DNA of 38,912 nt, from contig DGRY01000179.1 of the NCBI GenBank assembly GCA_002391185.1, forward strand, positions 1 through 38,912, in the 5' to 3' direction. Origin of the DNA: Prevotella sp. UBA4376 (GTDB taxonomy: Bacteria; Bacteroidota; Bacteroidia; Bacteroidales; Bacteroidaceae). A model generated the notes under the pieces. It worked only from the letters and a program-made list of their open reading frames with translations. It did no database searches and had not been told where the DNA came from. A program made the translations under genes and the position numbers. Position 1 is the first letter of the stretch; each line of letters begins with the position of its first letter. Positions 29,401 to 37,576 of the stretch are shown here, piece after piece.

Positions 29401-32400
29401 AGGAAGTGATAACAAGATAAAAACATACTATAACTTCAATGCAGGACTTGTAAAAGGCAATAGTAATGTAGTTATTGATGGTGGACACATCATCCATAAC
29501 GTTTATGGTGGTGGCGCTATGGGCGCTATTGGAACATTTAATAGTTTTGCAGATGAAGCTTATGTTGCAGAGAAAAAAGCAGACTACAAAGATGCTGTAA
29601 TTGGTATGCCTATCGACTGTGAAGCTGGAACTGGTAAGTGTACTGTTACGATTAGTGGTGGCGATATTGGTACTTCGGCTATGCATATGGAAGCAGGAGG
29701 TGGACCAGACGATTTTGGTCATGTATTCGGTGCTGGGCGTGGTGACGCAAAAGATCCCGAAGAATATCCTAATGTTGAAACCTGTGCCTTCTATGGTAAT
29801 ACAGAAGTTACAATTAAGGGTACAGCACTTGTTAGAGGTGGTGTATATGGTGGAAGTGAAAGTGGACACGTTGTTCACGATGCGTTAGTTAAAATAGAAG
29901 GAGGTCAAGTTGGTTGTGGAGAGGGACTGACTGAAGCATATACAGAACAGGAATGGCAATCAGAATCACCAACCATTAAGCCAACAAATCACTGGACTTA
30001 TATTGATGACGGTGCACCTTACGATCAGTATGCAGACGAGAATGGAAACTATGCAAACAATGTATCATCTCAAGGCGGAAATCGTAAGGCTACCGATGGT
30101 CATAGTTTCTATGGAAATGTTTTTGCTGGTGGTTCTGGTTATTATCCCTATGCACAAGGCAAGTGGCTATTCTCAGCAGGAAGAGTTGCTGGCAATGCAA
30201 AAGTAATAATTACAGGCGGACATATTTTGAACAATGTATATGGTGGTTGTGAAATGTCAGACATCTGGGGCGATGCAACTATTGAAATGAGCGGTGGAAC
30301 TGTCGGAATACCACGTACAAAGCAAGAAATTCTTTATAATCCAACATTCGGCCATATTTACGGTGCAGGTATGGGTGATAAACGTATTTTTTTCAACCAA
30401 ACAACTAATGTTGAGAATTCAAACGTTAGTATTTCTGGTGGAAGAATTTATGGCTCCGTTTATGGTGGAGGAGAGGATGGACACGTATTGAATAAGGCCA
30501 CAACAACTATTAGTGGAAATGTTGTTATTGGTACAGAACAGCAAGATGGTTCTACTACAGGTTATGACGGCAATGTTTTTGGAGCAGGACAAGGCTCTCC
30601 AACTGCAATTACAGCTGGTTCTGTAGGTGGCAATACAATTCTTAACATTGAAGGAGGAACAATGCTTGGTTCTGTATATGGTGGTGGACGAATTGCATCT
30701 GTTGGCATCTTTTTTGAAAAAACAACAATTCCTGATCCTAACGATATAACAAAGCAAATTCCTAATCCATTATATGGTAAAATGCAGGAAGGCAATGATC
30801 ATGGCTATATTACTGTAAATCTCAAAAAAGGAACTATTCGCCATAACGTATATGGTGGATGTATGGGTACAAGGGGTATGTCAGCAGTAGAACAGAAAAA
30901 GTTTGCCATTTCTAAAAATGTTACAGTCAAACTAAACGAAAATGTTGAAGATACAGTTAAAGGCTGTGTTGTACAGGGTGATATATATGGTTGTAACAAT
31001 GTTAACAGTTCACCACAGGAAGATGTAATTGTACATATCTATAAAACACAAAATGCAGCTGCAACACAAATCGCTGGCACTGTATTGGGTGAAAATGCAA
31101 CTCAGCCCAAGACAGCAGGACGCTATGATGTTCATGCTGTGTATGGTGGTGGTAACATGGCTGCTTACCAGCCCAAGGGAACATCCACAAATGGAAATAA
31201 TAATAGCGGAAAAGACACACAGTATTCAACAAAGGTTATTATTGATGGTTGTGACCGAACAAGTATTCAGCAGGTATATGGAGGTGGTAATGCAGCTTCA
31301 ACCCCTGCTACAGAAGTAATAGTGAATGGTACTTATGAAATTGACGAGTTGTTTGGTGGTGGAAATGGTGCCGATCGCATTACCTACGATGAAGGTACGA
31401 CATGGTTGGATAATCCAGGAGCTAACGTTGGTTTTTATGACTATTCTGCCGAAGAAGACATTTACAACACAAAGGAGAAAAGAACAACCGATGCGGTAAT
31501 ATCTGATACATTCAAAGAAAAATATGTATATGGTACCGGAAAGGCTTCTGTAAACATTTATGGCGGAATGTTACATCATGTCTTTGGCGGTTCAAATACA
31601 AAAGGAAATGTTCGCGTAACAGCCCTTACCTTGCTTGAAGAAAAGAAAAATGGAACAGATGAAAATAATGATGAACCAATTTGTCCATTTAGGGTTGATG
31701 ATGTATATGGCGGAGGTAAAAGTGCGCTGATGGACGCTGAAGCAAAACTCTATATGTCATGTATCCCAGGATTGAGAGCAGCATATGGTGGAGCAGAAGC
31801 CGCTGATGTATTAGGTGGTGTTACTCTAAACATCACAAATGGAAGATTTGATCGCGTGTTTGGAGGTAATAATAAAAGTGGTACTATACGTGGCTCAATA
31901 GAGGTGAACATTGAAGAAACTGGATGTAGGCCAATAATTATAGGCGAACTATATGGTGGAGGCAATGAAGCCGGATACTCTGTATATGGCTATAAAAAGG
32001 TTGGAGATAGTTGGGTAGGACGCGAACCTACTGATGGTCTTGAGCCTGGCATGAATGAACCGTATCGCGCACCAGTAGTAAATGTGAAATCGTTTACAAG
32101 TATTGGTAACATCTATGGAGGTGGATATGGTCCTACGGCAGTAATGGTAGGTGATCCAACTGTAAACATTAACGTTGCTGTAGGTAGTAAAGCAAATCAC
32201 TCAGAAGCAAATGTAGAAGAAAATGCAAAGTCATATGATGATGAGCAAGGCTACCCTATCCCATCACATGAACCTGGTAAAATTGGTGCTATTAATAATG
32301 TATTTGGCGGTGGTAATCTGGCGAAGGTGATTGGGCAACCTCAGGTAAACATAGGTACTTTGTCTTATGAGTATATGCTTGTAAATGAAGAAATTGTTGT

Positions 32401-32635
32401 TGGTGTAACTGATGTAAGTAATTTCTACACCAGGTCAGGTGGAGAAGGTACATTAGATAGTCCCTACATCTACTCAAAATGTGCTACAGGAAGTAAAGCT
32501 CAGGCTAATACAAATTACTATATACAACATGAAGTAATTGGAGCAGATATTCGAGGTAATGTTTATGGTGGCGGAAACCATGCAGAAGTTACTGGTAACA
32601 CTGCTGTTACAATTGGTAAAAAGGAGGGTGAATAA
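23432..32635 (+). CDS. Second giant YGGG-repeat surface protein, no sorting domain seen
   Basis: The 3067-residue protein starts 20 nt after the first giant gene and has a Sec signal (cleavage near KVWG/Q, residue 31). A Trp/Tyr-rich region (about 33-228, with GIWYIDND and NSIWFI) has a beta-trefoil-like, ricin-type look. Tandem chitobiase C-terminal-like modules follow (about 230-466: IRYTTDGTNPT, YTYTTDGSTPA, LYYTTNGTDPV), then two Ig-like stretches and a GLUG-like region (about 646-909). After an unrecognised beta-rich part, about thirty YGGG motifs run from about 1403 to the end. The protein stops right after a YGGGNHAEVTGN unit without a T9SS domain, so its export route or a C-terminal loss is open. 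Adhesin role inferred. Confidence 0.83.
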   Translation: MQFKKILTKKVLIILLLILAQSAGVSKVWGQEFEGIWYIDNDANHNLTPDNRWYLVPAKDSKQAKGVDAYYSPNYATTDGDPEKPFLTTYQTNKDANSIWFIVSTSTPGYYNVIHALTGKYVIYEVPLPNDPNKNNDADETKNGRRKTMHLQTLDNGTYSLSNSNFNFAITGSVSTGINIRPQGRAGWYWNPAGNNHPYYSGQNGSLYTNGMVGVYNSNSTNSIWHLESTKLPAPTIDYNASSGSYKITTEFTNFDIRYTTDGTNPTIDSPIYDGSTIIVEHDATTVKAIITGMGKVLSEQALCVVNTASPQAPEFEVTCDSKLQINSNISSAKLYYTYTTDGSTPADPSNASTEWNEPVTMPDGAKIKAIAYNGIHPSTISEVYTFKNRTATPVINLSDTTATITFAEGTLYYTTNGTDPVIGDENVKTSTVSPVNLTVSENANIDIRALAKVEGREQSCPITIAKRPRKPIISMNSECGGSIRTHTLTLSGTQSNKTYWYALTNGSGTSAPALSSFLQYTPGQPVEISTIPTWDRTSTYVTLHAYAKDAEGNVSVVTSQNYLLKYTEVPTITHTVNASNTTVNITSTSGAQIHYSVDNGEVLTATTSVSLTVDNINKHTIIATAKKGEEGESCEAIHTISFGHKITTLEELRNIDLDEDYILGGDIDVSGSYTTIGTDESPFRGSFDGAGYTISGLSQPLFGTTDGAVIHDINLKQISISKSGNVGAIVCDAKGYTRIYNCGILPTTPNYPQGVHSTVTATGSGCAGSIVGKLEDDSRVVNCFSYADVISSGVAAGIVGNNAYYTNTSTGVGSTAREVNGKYTELRTMIVNCMFYGNITASSIYPVYGGAKIINTGVNAINNYNYYCVDCKFSGTLTDYNCSWPAQKDYLTRYEFHRNLLNSNRELCGWWVGSRTAPAGLIASAVQAIPKDASIIRKWVLDPSVAPYPILKSFGFYNSPINIDDDAEWRITANEWEGKNLGTISVTINPGAHAAGDARIKFNVPFIITDMDTLHTDYCYRKIQLPYYNKVFGNPNGTSWAEKYGGNYTEYVVTGWDITRTNGTEGTITEHWENGYDFADRKSSAKDKKRVFAQGGFYYVPDDVTAITITAHWGTAVYLDNTEHSYDRVNMSGSNQGTHFAPAGHRNATLGNGKESKSGTISSAIPNNGGVYEDAIVLVGNHQYRNGGIDVVGSNRTSGCTITSADFDFDNEPDHCLIWQLGLGTNRQSICPIRFDFLPIEEMGLAMKEDNSTQYYSLGCYRPLGHFEVTETALIHFGQFEFGNEHRSTYAPIILNGGIFDQYTKGTKAGNSDDKINYIILGGNVRMPSFTPGAHVNSAKATRHCAVNVIGGSIDYLYLTGNYNEGITPNSDNPHCYIDGGKFKQIAAAGKEGIDGDVYFNINHSNIQEFYGGSTLANQLVTGNINVNIDNSIVEKYCGGPKFGNMNLNDTDPSKNKTVTTTANNTQFGVYYGGGNGGTSYVQYDKSDGEQIMSSYSWETTGKLNSYTPCTYRGNKKLGYMADYDMEIVNVSSGTNPGRAVCRTYFYAAQFSATNTGSISNSLTNCKILKNFYGGGNLGGVIGNVTSTLTDTEIFGSAFGAGFSASVPNVTIHNKNKQKPTIDLKTGIITPTPISGGASHTYTTYTWTNNPALSTSNPVSSDGKYLFTEESLENLGTVTGDVMLTINGSTHVYGKLYDENDVEISERIDKGGVFGGGDASNVIGNTQVTMSDGTVDGSVFGGANQAIVNGNTNVEVSGGIIGKPNAPKYAALVGNVYGGGKGNESNVKSGLVTGDTHIKITGDATSPFIYHNVYGGGAYGSVGVYTYADAAYHAQHPQVPIDMPISHVSGGITYVSIEGGVIGTTGHNNGLVNGSSRGEVTVPVDGFDHNDVLAWSYDTHVTIGDSLAGTNQGGTGKKVDYPLIKGSVYGSGENGHTFHNTEVKVHSGTIGIESGEEITSNGIKYFGPRYPFRGNVYGGGCGTDTYTLTGSDNKIKTYYNFNAGLVKGNSNVVIDGGHIIHNVYGGGAMGAIGTFNSFADEAYVAEKKADYKDAVIGMPIDCEAGTGKCTVTISGGDIGTSAMHMEAGGGPDDFGHVFGAGRGDAKDPEEYPNVETCAFYGNTEVTIKGTALVRGGVYGGSESGHVVHDALVKIEGGQVGCGEGLTEAYTEQEWQSESPTIKPTNHWTYIDDGAPYDQYADENGNYANNVSSQGGNRKATDGHSFYGNVFAGGSGYYPYAQGKWLFSAGRVAGNAKVIITGGHILNNVYGGCEMSDIWGDATIEMSGGTVGIPRTKQEILYNPTFGHIYGAGMGDKRIFFNQTTNVENSNVSISGGRIYGSVYGGGEDGHVLNKATTTISGNVVIGTEQQDGSTTGYDGNVFGAGQGSPTAITAGSVGGNTILNIEGGTMLGSVYGGGRIASVGIFFEKTTIPDPNDITKQIPNPLYGKMQEGNDHGYITVNLKKGTIRHNVYGGCMGTRGMSAVEQKKFAISKNVTVKLNENVEDTVKGCVVQGDIYGCNNVNSSPQEDVIVHIYKTQNAAATQIAGTVLGENATQPKTAGRYDVHAVYGGGNMAAYQPKGTSTNGNNNSGKDTQYSTKVIIDGCDRTSIQQVYGGGNAASTPATEVIVNGTYEIDELFGGGNGADRITYDEGTTWLDNPGANVGFYDYSAEEDIYNTKEKRTTDAVISDTFKEKYVYGTGKASVNIYGGMLHHVFGGSNTKGNVRVTALTLLEEKKNGTDENNDEPICPFRVDDVYGGGKSALMDAEAKLYMSCIPGLRAAYGGAEAADVLGGVTLNITNGRFDRVFGGNNKSGTIRGSIEVNIEETGCRPIIIGELYGGGNEAGYSVYGYKKVGDSWVGREPTDGLEPGMNEPYRAPVVNVKSFTSIGNIYGGGYGPTAVMVGDPTVNINVAVGSKANHSEANVEENAKSYDDEQGYPIPSHEPGKIGAINNVFGGGNLAKVIGQPQVNIGTLSYEYMLVNEEIVVGVTDVSNFYTRSGGEGTLDSPYIYSKCATGSKAQANTNYYIQHEVIGADIRGNVYGGGNHAEVTGNTAVTIGKKEGE
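24120..25360 (+). other. Tandem chitobiase-C-like and Ig-like modules
   Basis: Three successive modules carry the IRYTTDGTNPT-type pattern followed by a strand ending KAI or RAL, characteristic of the chitobiase/beta-hexosaminidase C-terminal domain family. Two further beta-sandwich-like stretches follow, one with IHYSVDNGE. These usually act as spacers or accessory domains in secreted proteins. Confidence 0.6.
25370..26160 (+). other. GLUG-like region in the second giant protein
   Basis: The pattern GSFDGAGYTISGLSQPLFG is followed by repeated short strands ending in NCG, NCFSYAD and NCMFYGN. This matches GLUG-type beta-helical modules and parallels the segment at 20880-21250 in the first giant protein. 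Confidence 0.6.
27640..32630 (+). repeat. YGGG motif array in the second giant protein
   Basis: About thirty motifs such as VYGGGKGNES, VYGGGAYGSVG, VFGGGNLAKVIG and VYGGGNHAEVTG recur, many preceded by a V.I.GG.I strand and followed by GNT.V.I. Spacing is about 25 to 80 residues. The DNA reuses TATGGTGG-like words, giving many short homologies within this gene and with the first giant gene. Confidence 0.85.
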
Positions 32636-32653
32636 CCCTCCTCTTTTGTTTTT
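32622..32653 (+). terminator. Intrinsic terminator overlapping the end of the operon
   Basis: AGGAGGGT (32622-32629) pairs with ACCCTCCT (32635-32642) around the loop GAATA, followed by CTTTTGTTTTT (32643-32653). The stem is GC-rich and perfect. The TAA of the second giant gene (32633-32635) spans the loop and the first base of the right arm, so the last codons form the left arm. Confidence 0.8.
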
Positions 32654-32722
32654 AGCAGAATATGATACGATGAAAAACTGATTAATATTCAATAAAAAAC
32701 TCGAGAAGAATAAGTTTTTTAT

Positions 32723-32730
32723 TAATTTTG
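32723..32730 (+). promoter_or_regulatory. Putative -7 box for the coiled-coil gene and oxidoreductase
   Basis: TAATTTTG matches TAnnTTTG and lies 20 bp before ATG 32751, with the same TAATTTTGCA context as the pyrG box. No clear -33 TTTG is seen at the usual distance. Confidence 0.45.
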
Positions 32731-32750
32731 CATCAAAATAATATCATAAT

Positions 32751-33014
32751 ATGGAAGAAAGAGATCATATCGATAAAGCTCTTGCATTTATAGAGCAAAC
32801 TCAGAAACTTGGTGACCAATTAAAGAAAGCAGAAGAACAGCAGAAATTTATGCTTGGCCGTATGATTGACCTAAAAGTAACCAATCAAACTGATAGTAAG
32901 GAATATGCCGAACTTTCTGCTCGCAGCAAGGGCTTACAAGACATGATTGATAAATGGCGGCCAATCTATCTTGAGCGAACAGAATTGCTAAAGGAAATAA
33001 AGAGAAAAAAATAG
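32751..33014 (+). CDS. Small coiled-coil protein of unknown function
   Basis: The 87-residue protein is highly charged and almost wholly helical, with heptad-like spacing of I, L and M across residues 5-45 and again in 55-85, and no signal peptide or membrane segment. A cytoplasmic coiled-coil is expected. It follows a -7 box and lies 23 nt before the oxidoreductase gene, so the two are probably cotranscribed. I do not recognise the family and propose no function. Correct spacing and an intact frame with its own promoter support it as a real gene. Confidence 0.6.
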   Translation: MEERDHIDKALAFIEQTQKLGDQLKKAEEQQKFMLGRMIDLKVTNQTDSKEYAELSARSKGLQDMIDKWRPIYLERTELLKEIKRKK

Positions 33015-33037
33015 ATTAAAGCAAGTATTATTAACAC

Positions 33038-34549
33038 GTGAAAGAAATATACATTATCGGTGGAGGATTAGGTGGATTGTTTGCTGGTGCTCTTCAGGCA
33101 AAGAAAGGCAGAAAAGTAACAGTTCTCGAAAAGAATGATACACCAGGTGGTGGCTTACAGACATTCACGCGACAAGTTGGTGACCGATGTGAAATCTTTG
33201 AAACAGGCATGCATCTTCTTGGTGGTTTTCGTGAAGATGGTGCTGTTAGAATATTGCTGAAAAAACTGCAGATATTTGACAAACTAAAGATAAAGTCGGT
33301 TGATAGTAACTGCATGGATGAAATTATTTATCTAAGCGACCGAAAAGTGTATCGTATTCCTGAGGGCAAAGATAATTTCATTGCTTATTTTCAACATGAA
33401 TTTCCACATGAGGCAAAGGGCATAAAACTCTACGTTGAAAAGCTATGGAGCATTGTTGACGAAATTAGCTTTTTCTTTCTGCGTGAGGAAAATGACAAGA
33501 TTTACTCTCACGACGAAATGTTCTATTGGCCTGCTGATAAAGTTATTTCTCACTATATTAAAGATGCTAAACTGCAGGATATTCTTGCCTACATGAACCC
33601 CATGTTTGGTGGTAGGGCTGGGCACACTCCTTGTTATGTGTCAGCTTTGATTAACAGATTGTATATCAGCGGTGTAGATCGCTTTGTTGGAGGAAGCCAT
33701 CAACTAACTAAATTGTTGACAGGTGTAATCGAAGATGCAGGAGGAAAGGTTCTCTTAATGCATGAAGTTAACTGTATAGAAACAGACGATAAAAAACGAA
33801 GAATTACAGCTATAAAGGGTAAAGAAAAAAGAAAGTATGATTTCGAGTTTAAACTCGATGATACAGATATGGTAGTATGCGATGTCGCCCCCAAAAAACT
33901 AATTGATATGACCGCTACCCACTTGTTTACAAAAGCCTTCAGAGCAAGGGTTAGCTCTGCACCTGCAAGCTACAGTACTTTTTGCTTGTTTATTATCTTA
34001 AAAGAAAAATCATTTCCTTATATTAATCACACTTGCTATATGCAACGCAGCTATGGTAAAGTGTGGCATTATGGCGAATATAACGATGAAGAATGGCCAA
34101 ATGGTTTTATGTATCTTACCCCCTGCGTAGAGAATCAAGCCGACTGGGCACACACTATGGTTGTTAATGCACCTATGCCCTACTCCACATGCATAAAATG
34201 GGAAGATACAAAAGTTGGAAATAGAGGTGATGAATATATCAAATGGAAGAAGAAAATAACAAACAAAATACTTGATAGAATGGAAGATATTTATCCAGGG
34301 TTCCGAGATAAATGCCTTAAAATATATTCTTCCTCTCCTCTCACCATTCGCGATTATTTAGGCAATCCAGAAGGTGGAATGTATGGAACAGCGGTTGACT
34401 GTCAAAATCTAATGCAACGCCAGATGCCTATACACACGAAGATTTCAAACTTACTGATGACAGGTCAGAATGTGTATCTGCATGGTTCTTGCGGAGTGCC
34501 TCTTACAGCACTCCAAACGAGCAATGCCCTTGATTATTACATGGAATAA
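33038..34549 (+). CDS. FAD-dependent oxidoreductase, phytoene desaturase/retinol saturase type
   Basis: The 503-residue protein starts at GTG 33038; the N-terminus begins directly with the dinucleotide-binding strand, leaving no room for a later start. IIGGGLGGLFAG (6-17) is the FAD-binding GxGxxG loop, with Glu31 at the end of the second strand, followed by PGGGLQTF. The C-terminal LLMTGQNVYLHGSCGVPLT is the second flavin-contact motif of the CrtI/carotenoid isomerase/retinol saturase group. The substrate cannot be read from sequence; no other carotenoid gene lies nearby. It ends convergently with the DUF3078 gene, overlapping by 13 bp. Confidence 0.8.
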   Translation: MKEIYIIGGGLGGLFAGALQAKKGRKVTVLEKNDTPGGGLQTFTRQVGDRCEIFETGMHLLGGFREDGAVRILLKKLQIFDKLKIKSVDSNCMDEIIYLSDRKVYRIPEGKDNFIAYFQHEFPHEAKGIKLYVEKLWSIVDEISFFFLREENDKIYSHDEMFYWPADKVISHYIKDAKLQDILAYMNPMFGGRAGHTPCYVSALINRLYISGVDRFVGGSHQLTKLLTGVIEDAGGKVLLMHEVNCIETDDKKRRITAIKGKEKRKYDFEFKLDDTDMVVCDVAPKKLIDMTATHLFTKAFRARVSSAPASYSTFCLFIILKEKSFPYINHTCYMQRSYGKVWHYGEYNDEEWPNGFMYLTPCVENQADWAHTMVVNAPMPYSTCIKWEDTKVGNRGDEYIKWKKKITNKILDRMEDIYPGFRDKCLKIYSSSPLTIRDYLGNPEGGMYGTAVDCQNLMQRQMPIHTKISNLLMTGQNVYLHGSCGVPLTALQTSNALDYYME

Positions 34550-35790
34550 CTGAAACCAAGACTAAGATATTCCTTGAACTGGAAATATCCCAGTTTGTCG
34601 TTTCGTATAGATGCATCATCAAAGCGTGGATAAAGGAACAGATTTGTTGAGATATAACGATTGAACTGGAAGGTCAAAGTATTTTCCCACTCTATTTCTG
34701 AACGCTTATATGTGGTATAACCATACAAGCGTGTCTTCCATTTTATCATGTCGGTGAACTTCCATGTGAGATCAACGGTAACCTCAGAACCAATGTCGTG
34801 CAAGAAATGCTTACCCTCTTCTACACCGTAGCGTGTAGAGAGTTCAAGTCGATCAACATATTTCATGTTGTAAGCTGCAGGAGCAAGGTGAACTGTTCCC
34901 TTAAGGCGATGCTTGAACCAATCAACATTATAATCCATACCGACAGAGAGGTTAAGGTTTAGTGGACTAAAGAAATCGGTATAAACTTCATTTGAATTGG
35001 TGTTGTATCCACGCAAAGCTTGTGTGTAGGCTATAACTTGCAGAGTATAGTACCATTTTTTCGATGCTTGCAAACCAAGCTTACCCGTGTAACGCAACAA
35101 GTCTTCAGTAACCTTATAGTTGTGAAGCGAATCACCTTTTGACGTCTGCATACCAAGCTTCACTTCAAGTTTATTATCCCACTTCACCCTTTGCTTGTTG
35201 TTGTAGTTCAGATTAAGAGCTATTGATCCTAATGCACTATAGTTGCTTTCTCCGCCACGATACCAGTTATCTGAGATGAAATTCTGAAGGAATTGCAGGT
35301 AATAGTCGCCTGAGAAACTCCAGAAATTAGGGCGATAAATCTTTAGATTCATTGGTTCGATGTCTGCCTCTATAGCTTTAGGCGCAACCTTATCAACAAG
35401 ATTTGGACGATTTTTCTTCACTCGATCGTCAACCTTACGTGTTGGTCCTATCTCCTCAAGCTTAGTTTGAGTTGATTTCACCAAATCTGGACGTGAAAGA
35501 TAGATGTGCGCAAGTGCACTATCGAGAGGCATGCTTTCCAATCCTGGAGTGAACGCACGATGAGCAATGTCGCTATAAAATGTAAGCGGAAGAAAAAGCT
35601 TAGCGTAAGACTGCTTGAGTTGAAAAGTGCTATCAGGTAAAAATACAGAATCGCGTGCAACAAGAAGTGAATCCATATAACGTTGCACAAATGGTGAAAC
35701 TGTCAGTCTATTACCCTTTGTTATATTGTGCTGAGCAGTCATAGATAATGACATTATCAGCATGATGATCAAAAAATATGTTCTCTTCAT
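34537..35790 (-). CDS. DUF3078 outer-membrane protein
   Basis: The 417-residue protein has a signal peptide (cleavage near SMTA/Q, residue 20). After a short helical region and a basic linker, the DUF3078 pattern begins around residue 150: NFWSFSGDYYLQF, then SDNWYRGG, then a run of amphipathic strands ending in aromatic residues. The C-terminus YLSLGFSYSM ends in a strand typical of beta-barrel proteins. Function of the family is unknown. The gene is transcribed leftwards, divergent from pyrG, and its 3' end overlaps the oxidoreductase gene by 13 bp. Confidence 0.8.
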   Translation of the reverse strand: MKRTYFLIIMLIMSLSMTAQHNITKGNRLTVSPFVQRYMDSLLVARDSVFLPDSTFQLKQSYAKLFLPLTFYSDIAHRAFTPGLESMPLDSALAHIYLSRPDLVKSTQTKLEEIGPTRKVDDRVKKNRPNLVDKVAPKAIEADIEPMNLKIYRPNFWSFSGDYYLQFLQNFISDNWYRGGESNYSALGSIALNLNYNNKQRVKWDNKLEVKLGMQTSKGDSLHNYKVTEDLLRYTGKLGLQASKKWYYTLQVIAYTQALRGYNTNSNEVYTDFFSPLNLNLSVGMDYNVDWFKHRLKGTVHLAPAAYNMKYVDRLELSTRYGVEEGKHFLHDIGSEVTVDLTWKFTDMIKWKTRLYGYTTYKRSEIEWENTLTFQFNRYISTNLFLYPRFDDASIRNDKLGYFQFKEYLSLGFSYSM

Positions 35791-35828
35791 GAGTTAATTC
35801 GTGTTTCTATGTTAAAACATCACGGGTG

Positions 35829-35836
35829 CAAAGTTA
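35829..35836 (-). promoter_or_regulatory. Putative -7 box for the DUF3078 gene
   Basis: On the minus strand the sequence reads TAACTTTG, a match to TAnnTTTG, 39 bp before the DUF3078 start codon. No clear -33 element is seen at normal spacing. It shares the 126-bp divergent region with the pyrG promoter. Confidence 0.45.
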
Positions 35837-35856
35837 ATAATAAAAGATTAAAGTTC

Positions 35857-35887
35857 TTGCTGATTTCATATTTTTATTGTAATTTTG
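35857..35887 (+). promoter_or_regulatory. pyrG promoter
   Basis: TTG at 35857-35859 and TAATTTTG at 35880-35887 are 20 bp apart, a good Bacteroidetes promoter. The predicted start lies about 22 nt before the GTG start codon of pyrG. Confidence 0.6.
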
Positions 35888-35895
35888 CACATTGA

Positions 35896-37521
<1,626 letters not shown>

Positions 37522-37559
37522 ATGAAATGTCTATTTCATGTCCTCGTAGAGAGGGCATG
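37522..37559 (+). promoter_or_regulatory. Two overlapping alternative hairpins between pyrG and yidC
   Basis: ATGAAAT (37522-37528) pairs with ATTTCAT (37533-37539), loop GTCT. CATGTCCTC (37537-37545) pairs with GAGGGCATG (37551-37559), loop GTAGA, with one G-U pair. The two stems share 37537-37539, so full pairing of one prevents full pairing of the other. No T-run follows, so this is not a plain terminator. Confidence 0.5.
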
Positions 37560-37576
37560 AACAGACTATTATAACT

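Noticed and set aside
29396..30757. Open frames of up to 160 codons on the minus strand within the second giant gene
   Set aside because: They lie wholly antisense to a well-supported repeat gene, have compositions set by the repeat (Thr, Cys, Ser, Asn rich), and show no promoter or domain.
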